From contig OW028582.1 of NCBI GenBank assembly GCA_932294295.1, positions 5,389,515 to 5,453,514 of the forward strand: a stretch of DNA of 64,000 nucleotides. Reading direction: 5' to 3'. Source of the DNA: Alitta virens (Eukaryota; Annelida; Polychaeta; Phyllodocida; Nereididae). The notes below the pieces were generated by a model. The model was given only the letters and a program-made list of their open reading frames with translations, was not told the origin of the DNA and made no database searches. The position numbers and the translations under genes were made by a program. This document shows positions 41,086 to 51,334 of the stretch, in pieces. Numbering within the stretch: the first letter of the stretch is position 1; each line of letters begins with the position of its first letter.

Positions 41086-41097
41086 TCAGTTTCACTG
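41003..41097 (+). repeat. Non-satellite insert with a 42-bp tandem duplication
   Basis: About 95 bases here replace roughly 110 bases of the standard monomer. The insert is two diverged 42-bp repeats, beginning AGATTGTAGATG and AGACTGTAGATG. In one frame (40,923-41,219) they translate as two 14-residue cysteine-rich repeats, DCRCGYHDWISFTG and DCRCSYCVLISFTA. This frame runs straight into the satellite segment TGCGVSAQDH. Confidence 0.6.
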
Positions 41098-41599
41098 CAA
41101 CGGGCTGCGGCGTGTCAGCGCAAGATCACCTGTCCTGCAGCAGTACTATACCTCTTACACGCGTACTACCAGACAAGGCGGATACTGGACGAGATACAGG
41201 CTCCAATAGTGATATATAGCAGAGCTAATAATGACTGCAAGTCAATACGGATGCAAGGTCAACCCATACAGGCTCCTCAGGGACCCCCTTGTTGTGTAAG
41301 GTGTGCGCCAGTCAGTTATAGTGACGAACAACCCGAGCGTGCTCGACCAAAATCCAAAATTCCCCAATGACGGCGCCCACGATGTCATTGTGCATCTGAA
41401 ATTCACAGCCACCCTGAATTCCACACAACCCCCACAGGACAGACCATGGTGCAGAACCTCGGCCGAACCACTGTGAAGAAGACGACAACAACAGCGACGT
41501 CTTTCACTGCTACAAAGTCATCAACACCACAGCCAAGCGAAATGTCACCTGAATCCGGATCGGGGCCGGGAACAAAGCTGAGACTGTTGTTCCAGACGA

Positions 41600-41917
41600 G
41601 TGCCACTCACTCAACCCCACAGCCAAGTCCAGTCGGCTGGACTTTCATGGATCCAAACGCGGCACCCGGATGTGTCTGAGAAGTGTCAGCTGCCTAACGT
41701 AACTTCTGACAACGTTGTACAAGCTTGGAACTCTAGTCCGATGCAGTTCTGGCACAACCAGGTCAATTTCGCCATCTGGTGTGCCACAACGGGCTGTGGC
41801 GTGTCAGCGCATGATTACCTGACGGCACCAGACCAACTCCTGCAGCTGTACTATACCTCATACACGCGTACTACCAGACAAGGCAGATTCTGGACGAGAT
41901 ACAGGCTCCAATTGTGA
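41600..41917 (+). pseudogene. Fossil coding segment in the right-edge satellite monomer
   Basis: A 105-codon frame here includes QFWHNQVNFAIWCATTGC at 41,744-41,797, followed by GVSA and a leucine-rich segment. The same stretch is present in most monomers but is in a different frame from the ATG-started ORFs there. A further coding-like stretch, DVFHCYKVFNTT, can be read in the monomer about 110 bases upstream of the CHSLNP segment. I infer that the monomer is a patchwork of fragments of one former gene with small indels between them. Confidence 0.45.
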
Positions 41918-42326
41918 TATATAGCAGAGCTAATAGTGACTGCAAGTCAATACGGATGCAAGGTCAACCCATACAGGCTCCTCCGAGATCCCCTTGTTGT
42001 GTAAGGTGTGCGCCAGTCAGTTGTAGTGACGAACAACCCGAGCGTGCTCGACCAAAATCCAAAATCCCCCAATGACGGCGCACACGATGTCATTGTGCAT
42101 CTGAAATTCAGTCACCCTGAATTCCATGCAACCCCCACAGGACAGACCATGGTCCAGAACCTCGGCCGAACCACTGTGAAGAAGACGACAACGACAGCGA
42201 CATCTTTCACTGCTACAAAGTCATCAACACCACGGCCAAGTGAAATGTCACCTGAATCCGGGTCCGGGCCGGGAACATAGATGAGACTGTTGTTCCAGAT
42301 AAGTGCCACTCACTCAACACCACAGC

Positions 42327-44291
42327 AATTACTAGAAAAAAAATTATTTTAATATATCAAATCACACTGGGCCTTGTTTTTAGTGCAGGACTTAATATCG
42401 TAAGATCAAACCCCCAGCGCACCTGGTGAAATGTGCAAGAATTAGTTGACTGCTACCTTAATTAGAAATACATTTTATTGGTTTGCTCGTAATGCAGCTT
42501 CATCAACTTCTACACATAGTAAAAAACTTGTAGCAATGATTTAGGCCACTCCCACTCACTTCTATGTTAATTTTAAGCAATTAATAATCTTGCAGAAATG
42601 CGGCAGATTTTTCTATTTTCCGAAGTCTGCCTTTTTCTGATGAAATCGGTCTCTCTATACCTCCTGCATCCTTTAAACCTCTAAACTTTGTTAAAGGTTT
42701 GTTAGACCTAGGGTTAGGTCAAACATTCTGGGCTCAGGGCTAAGGAGTTGGGGTAAAGGCATTTTGGAACAAAAAATGCCTGTTTTTTGACTCAACAGCT
42801 TGGAGGAAGCCAATTTTGCAGAATCAAACTGAGGCTGGAGACTGACATAACATCTCATGCTGTAGGAATTGTAACAGCACAAATGTCATAAATGTATACA
42901 TTAAAAGAGTGTAACTAGTGTGTGTTAGCCTTGTCAGAGTAGGACATGACATGAAACCATGTAAATCCATGTAAGCTATAGCATGTATAGAGGCCAAGGC
43001 AAAATATGAGACAGGCAGCAATCATCAAACCCACATGACTGTAAAATGTCATGTCTGCACATTGGATTCATTTTTTAATAAATATATCAAGTTGCACAAT
43101 TATTACCAAAAGGCAGTCCATAATCAACTTTTTGTAGACCAGTGACAGTGGCTACTACCTCCCCTTGAGGCTCTGTCATCTTTCCTTAGCAGTCCACCAG
43201 GTAGCGCTACAGCTACAATGCAATCCCAACTCCCCTAGCGGACAGTTATGTCAACAGCTTGATTGGCGTTTCAGTGGAAAGCACAAAAGCTCACAAATAT
43301 AAAGTCTGCGGCATTACACAGGGGGTTGATCTTGTATCTTTTACTTGGGTGTGTCTATGTGAAAGATCTCACAGTAAGAATTCGAAATCTTACGGACAAG
43401 AAAGCATGAACCTATTTGAGTATATCCAATATATGGAAAATATTTGCCATGGAAGACAAAATTCATCTCATTGGTCACGTCAGGCTGCTACAGCTGCTAC
43501 AGCTGGTCAGTTCACACTCGTTTAAACTTCACCATGTATATGAGTTGCCATGATAATGTCAAGTGATTAACCTAATTTGTATATATCATGGTTCTAATAA
43601 CTGAAGTTCTGTACAGTGTAAACTCCATATCAATATAAACGCAGTTAAAATTGTGTACCTTTTGGTAAACTTCCTCGTAAATATAAAGCATCTTAGAACT
43701 TTTTATTTGCATGACTCTCTTGGGTTCATACTATACAATCTCATGTATTGTACATAGTTATTTGGCTTACCAATAGTGGATAATCACGGAAGGTTCTCTA
43801 TATTTCCATCAGGTGGCTATGACAGAATACTGCAATTCTATTGGCTGACAAGTTCCCACCCTTGGCTGTGATTGGCTGAAGTAAAGTGCACTTGTTACTT
43901 CCATGAGAAAATTATATTCATGGAATCATTTAGTTATGACCTGTCTGAAAAGCAAAATGAGTAATAAGAGGAAAAGAAAGACTTAAGTCTTGCTGAATTC
44001 AGGGCTGCTCAGTGAAATGACTCTATTACCAATATGCATTGTGTTTATAACAAATTATCCATCCAAGTCTGATGTCTCGTTGCAACACACGTGTTGTGCT
44101 GGTCCAATTTTGCACAAGGCTTGCCGAGACTCTTTTTAATTAATCTTTTGGGATTTTTTCAGGCTTTGCCTGGATAATGCATTATCATCCCAATGAATGT
44201 ATGCATGGTCCTCTGTAGAAGGACTTGATCCGGTCTTGTGTGTCGAGATAAGAAAGAGGACAGGCAAAATTGCAAGTGATGGTCGGCCAAC
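42327..44291. other. AT-rich intergenic stretch, nothing recognised
   Basis: I see no convincing gene, RNA gene or element in these roughly 2 kb. ORFs are short (at most 88 codons), without recognisable domains or codon bias. Two reverse CCAAT motifs (ATTGGCTG) lie near 43,840 and 43,873, but there is no gene to attach them to. Confidence 0.6.
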
Positions 44292-44350
44292 TGCTTGATT
44301 GCTTGACTGACTGACTGACTTTCTGACTGACTGATTGATTCATTGATTGA
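44292..44350. repeat. Microsatellite (GACT/GATT)n
   Basis: Interrupted tetranucleotide repeats of GACT then GATT are visible directly. Confidence 0.85.
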
Positions 44351-44645
44351 GCCGTTAAATTGGAGGTGCCTTGTATTCGGTGTCTATGCTGAGGCAAGTA
44401 AAATACCCTCCAAATGGGGTAAAAGTGTAACATGGCATAGACTGCAAGCAGCCTTATCATCTCGTCATATAAGCTGACTAAGCTTCAGACGCAGTAGCGT
44501 TGAGATATTGAATATTGAGGGGGCTGACACCAGGAATCGGACCTGTGATTGCAAGGGAGGATAGTTAGAACCAAAACCATTGGTCTCTCGTGTGCACTAG
44601 GTTTGCTTATATTTTTTTAATTACTGCATTTACAGACAAATTCAC

Positions 44646-44771
44646 AGACTTGGAAACAAAACTGCAGCTCTATGACGTCATGTGATCCAAGACTCCCATT
44701 AGCTAAGATAGTCCCTTAGCCAATGGTTGTCATGGGTCCATATGCAGCTGTCCTCTCGAGTTTCCAAGTCT
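44646..44771. mobile_element. Foldback (MITE-like) element, 126 bp
   Basis: A perfect 12-bp inverted repeat, AGACTTGGAAAC at 44,646-44,657 and GTTTCCAAGTCT at 44,760-44,771, bounds the segment. The centre also pairs: CCATTAGCTAAG against CTTAGCCAATGG, 11 of 12. The whole unit can therefore fold into a long interrupted hairpin. It has no coding capacity, and I cannot define a target duplication. Confidence is good for the structure and low for a transposon origin. Confidence 0.5.
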
Positions 44772-44829
44772 ATACATTTGACTGCAATACCATACCTGGA
44801 TGAGTATATCCTTTGGTTGGAAGTTCATT

Positions 44830-44846
44830 GCAACAACAACAACAAC
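44830..44846. repeat. Microsatellite (CAA)n
   Basis: About five CAA units in a row. Confidence 0.8.
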
Positions 44847-45254
44847 CCGCTCTCTAACCTTTTCTGAAGGATGTTCCGTAGGTCAACCTTTAAGGGCGGC
44901 CATTCACAGGTGTTTTCTGGTCCCCTGGGGAGATTTATTATTTCGCAATTGTTTGTTGGGCCAAAGACAAAGGGTGAGAGATGCCCTGGAGGCTCGCCAA
45001 GATGTCTCTGGAGTATTCCCTGACAATTGACGCCTTTTCCCTCACAAGGCCTGTCTCCATCACACTCTGAAATATTCACTAGTTTCCTGCAAGAATAACT
45101 CGCCCAGACAGCATGGCTGCCAAGAAAAGTTAACTGAGGATACAAGAAAAACATTTGGACAGGAGAAACAGACAAATGAGATGGAACCAAAGTCATTACT
45201 GTTTTGGTTTGAGATCTGAGGCAACTACATGGCCAAATGTGCTATGTGCGTTTT

Positions 45255-45278
45255 CCATGCGTTTGGATAAACGCATGG
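45255..45278. repeat. Perfect 10-bp hairpin
   Basis: CCATGCGTTT and AAACGCATGG are separated by the 4-base loop GGAT. The left arm with its leader, TTTTCCATGCGTTT, recurs about 50 bases downstream near 45,303. Confidence 0.8.
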
Positions 45279-45340
45279 TTTTCACCTCATTTTAATTAGG
45301 CATTTTCCATGCGTTTATCATTCTCATGTAAAATGCACAT

Positions 45341-45530
45341 GGCGGTGGGTGGGTGGATTAGAGCTTTACGTCCTGTATTTCTGCACCTGATGGGCTAATT
45401 AGGACAGGCAGGGACCATGGGCAATGAGATGAAGGATGAAACAGCCATCCAACTTAGGCTCGACCAAGAATTGAACCCAGGACCCAGTCGTTGGAAGTCC
45501 AGCATGCTACCACTGATCTAGGCCGCCAAC
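45341..45530 (-). mobile_element. tRNA-derived SINE, minus-strand copy
   Basis: Read on the minus strand, this begins with a tRNA-like head. Its A-box-like sequence is TAGATCAGTGG and its B-box-like sequence is GGTTCAATTCT. The body starts GAGCCTAAGTTGGATGGC and continues through CATCCTTCATCTCATTGCC to CAGGACGTAAAGC. The copy at 63,668-63,838 matches it over head and body, which shows that this is a dispersed family. I cannot assign a known SINE name. No clear target duplication is visible. Confidence 0.8.
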
Positions 45531-47215
45531 CTCTGAAAACGCACGTTGCACATTTAATGTGAAGCTGTCTTAATGGCAAATTCAATGCAATGGAAAAGTA
45601 CAGTTGTCTCCCGAAACGTATTGTCATGTATTTAGAAGTGATCAAAATATATTGGAATATAACTGTAAAGTCTAGGCTATAGCCTAAATCTTAACAAGGA
45701 ACTTATGTAAAATATCTTAAGTATTACTTTAAGAGAACTTAACTGTAATGTTAAGGGTTGTGACCAGTGTCCACCCAGAGCACAGGCCAATAAAATGATG
45801 CCCTGTGTGTTCAGTCAAGGGGTAATGAGCAATAAGGAAAATACCCTGGCAATAAGTTTCAAGAAATACCTTTGGACTAGAGTTTGTTACTTTTTGTGCA
45901 GGAACGACAGACACAAAGTTTGGGTTAAATTTTTAATATATTAAATGGTTATGGAATTGTGGATTTATACAGCAAAATAAATAGAAGATTATACAATAAC
46001 TAGAACATGTGAAAAGTGACAGAAATAAGTTAAAGTAATATATAGATATGTACATAAAAATCTAGACGATGGGAGACAAGAAGGAAGAAAATCAGTTAGC
46101 AAGCACAGAAACAGTGATGGGAGAGGGTGGGTGGGTTAAGAAACTCTGTTTTGAGATTTGAAGAAATCAAAGATGCTGCTGCTGTGGTCATAAGACACTG
46201 AATCAGGGTTGACCTATTTTTAACGGTTGAATGATTCGGTCGTCCCGCACAAAAATGCGTCACGCTCCACTGAGACGCTGTTAAAGTTTTTATCAGCTGT
46301 AGCCGAACCATACACTTGTACTTATGATATATATACCACAGGATTAAAGGCCACCTTCTCTGCCAAGCTACACCTTGTGTAGTTCATCATTACATCTACC
46401 TCTACTATATCACAGTATCGTATAAATATGGTAAAGGCCTAATGCCTGAAATTTGCTGCCAAAATATTACTTGAACCTGCGGTAATTTTACGAGGTCACA
46501 ATTTATGTGCATGGGGTTAAATGAGAGGAATGCCATGTATAAAATAGAGGAATTCCACCGTGAAAAGAAAACTGCCAAATCTAATTTCAAATGGTGGGCT
46601 GGAGTTGCAGTCTCCAAATATCGAATTAACCGAGTCCTTTTAATCAACGTTTGTGATTAGAGCCTATAGCGTTCCTATTGCACTGTTAATTAAAGTTGCC
46701 GCAGTAGCTAAAGCCATCATGGCGCCCAAATCGAATCACGTGACCAATAACGAGAGGTCAGATGTTTTGAAGCTGGTCACTTGTTGGTGCGAAGCAAAAT
46801 TACTTAAAAGATTTAACCATACTGCATTATTTTTTAATCCAAGCATTATGACAAACCTAGAATATGTAATGCAGATTTTGGATGGCAAAGAATCAGATAT
46901 TATATAATACATGTAGTTTTATTAGACGAAGAAAAGATATGGTTGGCCAAGACATTATCCATGAATAATGTAGTTTTTCTGCCCAATTGAACTCTATATT
47001 GTTAAATACTCCAATTCATTGTCATGACTAGACCAATTTCTACAAACAAATTATTCTGATTGGACATGATTCAACATATCTTTTGATGTCAAATTAACAC
47101 TTTTTTTGTCTGTCTTAAATAACTTTTTCTTCTGTTCAGTATAACCTTTTCAATCCAATACAGCAAAATATTGGACGGTCGAATGCCATGCAGTATGGTG
47201 TCCAAATTAAAGTAT
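45531..47215. other. AT-rich intergenic stretch
   Basis: No recognisable gene. Short ORFs on both strands (at most 84 codons) show no domain. Confidence 0.55.
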
Positions 47216-47362
47216 CACACTTTCTGAAGTTAATTTGGACATTTATTTCATACCTTTTATTTTTGTCAAGATAACAGAAAATCTGGAAAAAATGCTACAC
47301 ATTTGTACTTTTCTGTATTCATTTTCCAAGGATCCCATACGACATAAAAAAATTCAGTACAG
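47216..47362 (+). repeat. Diverged dispersed repeat, copy 1
   Basis: It shares an ordered series of motifs with 48,070-48,193: CACTTTCTGA, a segment ending CATTTATTTC, then TCAAGATAA followed by GAAAATCTG, and CCATA(C/T)GACAT. The copies are direct and about 850 bp apart. The source family is not recognised. Confidence 0.55.
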
Positions 47363-47593
47363 GTCAGGGAAGGGTCATCCAGGAAACAGCGCATTTATGT
47401 TTCATACATGATGAAATGGAAAGCATATGACAGACAGGCGATCAAATATGCAGCCATATTGTCTTGACACAAAACACGATGTATGAAAAATACACTTGAA
47501 TAAAATGGGACTCTCATTTGACAGAGACTATCTACAGACGTGAGTTTTTTGCAATTCTATCCTGTATTTGCATATAGGATTCAATATTGTTGC

Positions 47594-47614
47594 TATGTAT
47601 GTATGTATGTATGT
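47594..47614. repeat. Microsatellite (ATGT)n
   Basis: Five consecutive tetranucleotide units. Confidence 0.8.
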
Positions 47615-48069
47615 CTATTTATCAGAGAAATCAAAGTTTATCTTGCAGGTATGATACATACAATTATACAAAATAATAAAAATTTTCAACTGGAAAATTC
47701 GCTAGAATATGATTTGAAAAGCATTGTGTTATCTGCAATTATTATTAAATTAGTTAAAACGTCCGACCCCGAAGAAAAATATATAAATTACTAACATTTG
47801 ATGAGGTCATTTCTTATTTATTTGGCAAATTGCTCAAGTGAAAGTTTGAAAGTTGAAGAAAATTTAGACGTGAGTATTCCATTTTATCATTAACATGCTC
47901 CTTGATTCTTCATTACTTTTCCTTGTCCCATATGTATTTACGTATTAGTTGGTTATTTCTATTCCTTATTTCAACACCTTATTACCATACTCTTTACATA
48001 TAAGTGATTATATTTGAAAACTACATCTAGATAATAATAAAAATATAATTATCATAGTATGTAATACCT

Positions 48070-48193
48070 GCACTTTCTGACCCTTAATCTGGCATTTATT
48101 TCCGTTTTTTCAAGATAATGGAAAATCTGAAATATTGCTTGAGATGTGTTATTTCCTACAAACCCATATGACATGAATAGAATTATACAGAAT
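48070..48193 (+). repeat. Diverged dispersed repeat, copy 2
   Basis: Second copy of the repeat at 47,216-47,362, with several small indels. Confidence 0.55.
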
Positions 48194-48349
48194 TAAAGCA
48201 CTTTTATATAGGATTTGAAAGTCTATAATTAGCTGTAATAAGATGTCACTGGGTGTGACACACACACGCATATATATGTTTACTTGTGAATTGACGTACC
48301 TTGGAACTACTACCGGTGGGGGCGCTGTGACGCAACTCGGGTCTTCTGC

Positions 48350-48363
48350 TCTGCTATAGCAGA
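48350..48363. repeat. 14-bp perfect palindrome
   Basis: TCTGCTATAGCAGA, immediately downstream of a GC-rich patch containing GGGGGCGCT. Confidence 0.75.
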
Positions 48364-49356
48364 GGCTGCACCGTGCGTGTTTACATCATTTTTTTAGTTT
48401 CTTGATTACAACAACAGCTTGCTGCCTCGCCAGTCAGGATTGTTGATTGTGAAAGTGTGCGTTAATGTGGGTCTCCATGGGCTCTCATAATGGATTTTTT
48501 GTATAATTCATACTTTACTGTATTTCTAATAAAAGTCTTCGGTATCTGTATCTGTATCAAGACATGATTATTTTTACCAAGTACATAGACAGTTACTTTT
48601 TACAAATAGGTCATTATGCTATTTTGAAGTTCATACAATACAAGATCTAAAAGTTATACTGACAAACATGACTGTTTTATCTTAGATATGGTTGCCACAC
48701 AACTGTGTTTTTAAGATAATATTTTTGAAAAGTTCTATTTTGAACAAGCATGTTTATAAAATTAGAGGGAATGTCAGCTGACATTGACTTGAGACCCAGA
48801 AGTAATAGTGCAACGTATGACGTCACTACAGCTGAATTATTGATGACATTTGGTATTGTGTATTGGTGACAGCAACTTCCAGGTCCTACGTCACATGTGA
48901 ACTGACCAGCCCTATTACTCCTACTGTTTTAGAATATGACGGGATTGTATTTTGGTCTTACATGGCAGGGCTCGAAATTAGCGGGAGTCCGTGAGTCCGA
49001 GAATCCGAGACTCGTAGATTTTGGCACGGACTCGTAATTTTAGTCTGTTCAGGAGTACGTGGGACTCACAGACATAGGCCTAAGCCTTTGCTAGTGCAAT
49101 TGAACCCTGACATCTATTTATATTTGATGAAATAGCAATTTATAAAGGAGTTCAGTTCCTTATCCCTTTTGGCTTTGCTCTGCTCAGAGTCAAGTGCAAT
49201 TGTTGGGAATTGACACTCAAGAAGCAATTAAACCCTCACACCTTCCCATGTACAGAGTGACTTGCAAAAAGACACTGAAAGATGTGGAGAACAAAATAAA
49301 TGTATACCTAAAATAGGCAAGGTAGGCTGCCATCCATGGAAGTGTGCTCTTTCTAT

Positions 49357-49573
49357 TGTGATTACCCCGGTCGCTGACCTTACTAGGTCAGTGACCGACT
49401 TAATGTGGACTGGGTGACCCGGACCACGTGACCACGGGGTCTTGGCAGGAATGCACCCAGGCGGCATCAGTAGCTGGAGAAGCAAGCGGTAGGCAGGTTG
49501 TACGGCGGGACAGGGCAAATAAACAATTAAAACTGAACTTCATGTTTCTTCGTCTTCACTCAGGAACCTTACA
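49357..49573 (+). repeat. 5' LTR (217 bp)
   Basis: Starts TGTGATTACC and ends CCTTACA, giving TG...CA ends. An AATAAA polyadenylation signal lies at 49,518-49,523 and an E-box CACGTG at 49,425-49,430. A 96-codon minus-strand frame in both LTRs is a by-product of the repeat. Confidence 0.95.
49369..49397. promoter_or_regulatory. LTR palindrome resembling nuclear-receptor half-sites
   Basis: GGTCGCTGACC and GGTCAGTGACC form an 11-bp inverted repeat (10 exact pairs, one G-T) around a 6-base loop. Within it lie TGACCT-tact-AGGTCA, an everted repeat, and AGGTCA-g-TGACCg, an inverted repeat with one spacer base that is one base short of perfect. These match the general half-site AGGTCA of nuclear receptors. 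The same sequence stands in the 3' LTR at 58,222-58,250. A regulatory role is inference. Confidence 0.35.
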
Positions 49574-49576
49574 AAT

Positions 49577-49594
49577 TGGCGCCCGATATGAGAC
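49577..49594 (+). other. Primer-binding site (tRNA-Lys-like)
   Basis: TGGCGCCCGATATGAGAC lies three bases after the 5' LTR. TGG complements the CCA tail of a tRNA, and the first ten bases match the tRNA-Lys primer site used by some retroviruses; the later bases do not. The primer tRNA is therefore probable but not certain. Confidence 0.75.
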
Positions 49595-49924
49595 TTGAAT
49601 CGATTCGCACATGAGGGACTTGAAGGAGACGAGAGTAACGACAGGATGGACTACTAAAAGTAACATTTTGACAGACATGGGAAATGACACGTGCGGGTGA
49701 CCGGCCGCAATGGATAAGGGCGTCTGCAACCGCGTGGTTCAGTCAGTTGCAGCGGAACCCAGGAACCGTCAGCATCTACATCAAGCGTCAGCAGTATTGA
49801 CTTAAGTGAAATAGCGATAACTTCGAATCACACGTATCTACAGCTAAGTAGAGGTTACACTACACGTATTAGGTGTTTAAGCTAAACATTTTGAGTAGTT
49901 TAGCACGTTTTGCCCTGCCGTAGA
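49595..49924 (+). other. Retrotransposon leader
   Basis: About 330 bases between the primer-binding site and gag. It contains several upstream ATGs in short frames and no recognised gene. A packaging signal would be expected here but cannot be identified by eye. Confidence 0.6.
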
Positions 49925-51334
49925 ATGCCTGCGAAGTTACGTAAGAGGGCTGGTTTGGCGACCTCCGAGGCGAGTGGATCTGCATCGGTTCCGATGCCAG
50001 GTTCCTCGGAAACGGTGGACGAATCGGCCCCGCGTACTTCGGGTAGAGAAAATGTAGCAAGCACGCCCAGTCGCCCTTGGAGACGAGAGGCGACGGCGGA
50101 TAGGACCCCCAGCCCAAGGCCCGCAATGGCGGGCAAAGGGAGTCGGCGGACTACTAGCGACCGAGGGAGCCGTAGGGAGCCCTCGCCCGCTGGGTATGAG
50201 TTGAACGATTCCTCTGCATCTACGCCTGTTTCCTCCCCAGAAGACAGACAAAACGTTGCCGAGCATGCGGAACCACGTGGCTCGGCGAGGGCTGTCATGG
50301 CGGCTGATATCGCGCCAGATGGGAGAGCGGGATCATCCCGGTTCAGGCGAAGGAGGGAGGCCCTTCCTCCCCGGTATGATGGACAAGGTATCGCTTTTGT
50401 TGATTACCTAGACGAGTTTACTAGAGTGGCCACTTTCAATCAGTGGACAGGTGAGGAAAAGTGCTTTCATCTTTGGACTAGTGTCACTGGTCAGGCCAAG
50501 TTGAAACTAAGGCCATTGACTTACAGGAACGATTGGAGAGAGATGGTAAACCAGCTGACGGCTCTGTTCTGCTCTAATCGTGTGCTGGATGCTTATAGGA
50601 ATAAGTGGTTTAATGCAAAATGAGGTCCAGAGATGGATCTCGAGACCTATGGCCTATTTTTGTTAGATTTATCTAGGAAAGCGAATCCCGCTTCAACAGC
50701 CGAGGAACAGGAACGCTTTGCAAAAGAGCGATTCATGGAAACGGCTGGGTCCACTAGCATGCGGTTTTGGTTAGCGGCTTTAAAGCCACCCACATTACAG
50801 GAGGCCATAGATTTAGTGGTGCAATACGAGGCGGCCTATGAAGCTACCAAGCCGAGCAAGCCAGAGGTCGGGCCGGCAGGCGCTGTCACCTTGCCTGTGA
50901 TGCAGCCCGAGGTTTGCATGGCTACTGCTTCAGCCCCTCTGCGCGCTGACTCGCTCCCTGAGAAAGAAGGAGCCATCACGAAGCAGGATCTTAAAGATCT
51001 AGTTTACTCTATATTAGGGGAGGTAATGACTAAAGAGCCCAAGGCTCAAGTGTACAGCAGTAGTCGCCGCCAGGATCATGGTTCTTCTCCTGAACTTCGG
51101 CGATGCTACCGGTGTAAAAAGACTGGCCACCTTCGCAGGAACTGTCCTAGGCGTGACACTGACGACCATCGCGATTCTAGGAACGCGACAGGTAGGGACA
51201 GGGACAGAGACAGGGACAGGGGCAGGAGCCGTAAGTCAGATAAGCCCAGTGGCCAGCACTCAAAAGGGCGTAGTGATCGAGGTAAGAAGGGAGGTCAGGA
51301 TAAGAGAGACAGGAAGCAGTCGGAAAACGAGTGA
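49925..51334 (+). pseudogene. gag, interrupted by an in-frame TGA
   Basis: Gag forms the virus-like particle and binds the element RNA. I chose the ATG at 49,925, as the frame upstream has no earlier ATG. The first 130 or so codons are Ser/Pro/Arg-rich. From about 50,360 the sequence resembles retrotransposon gag capsid (YDGQG, then a Trp-containing helical segment). A TGA at 50,621-50,623 breaks the frame, which continues open on the other side to the TGA at 51,332-51,334. A CCHC zinc knuckle (CYRCKKTGHLRRNC, CX2CX4HX4C) lies at 51,104-51,145, followed by a basic RD-dipeptide-rich tail. The full frame would be 469 codons. The TGA could be a deaminated CGA; programmed readthrough is less likely given the other breaks. 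Confidence 0.88.

Larger units (their letters stand above)
1..42326 (+). repeat. Satellite array, ~703-bp monomer, about 60 copies
   Basis: The same sequence recurs every 702-704 bases from the first base to about 42,326. Following the NcoI-type site CCATGG near 439, 1,142, 1,844, 2,547 and onward to 42,149 gives 60 anchors, all in the same orientation. Each standard monomer also carries EcoRI (GAATTC), HindIII (AAGCTT), BamHI (GGATCC) and PstI (CTGCAG) sites, so these enzymes should give a 0.7-kb ladder. The array is cut by the left edge of the window. It ends inside a monomer, where homology stops after CACCACAGC and AT-rich DNA begins. Many short overlapping ORFs (60-124 codons, both strands) repeat in every monomer; I read them as by-products of the repeat, not genes. 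What the satellite does is unknown; a heterochromatic or centromere-proximal role would be speculation. Confidence 0.97.
38770..42326 (+). repeat. Divergent right edge of the satellite array
   Basis: Monomers from about 38.8 kb onward carry many more substitutions and small indels than the body of the array. The last one, 41,446-42,326, breaks off inside the unit. The longest reading frames of the array (104, 105 and 115 codons at 40,559-40,873, 41,600-41,917 and 40,738-41,085) lie here. Divergent edges are expected where unequal exchange rarely homogenises terminal copies. Confidence 0.85.

Noticed and set aside
80..42280. Repeated short ORFs (60-124 codons) in every satellite monomer on both strands
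   Set aside because: They overlap in several frames, change with single indels between monomers, and have no start context or consistent product. They follow from repetition of one sequence.
1..42326. CRISPR-like or rDNA-like array
   Set aside because: The unit is 703 bp without a repeat-spacer layout, and no rRNA or histone gene is recognisable in it.
44825..45196. 123-codon minus-strand frame with several cysteines
   Set aside because: No domain or conserved pattern recognised, and it ends in CAA-repeat-derived leucines. It is probably chance.
46653..46907. 84-codon plus-strand frame
   Set aside because: No recognisable domain; AT-rich, chance-length ORF.
49228..49518. 96-codon minus-strand frame, repeated at 58,081-58,371
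   Set aside because: Its conserved half lies in both LTRs antisense to the element; the other half differs. It is a shadow of the LTR.
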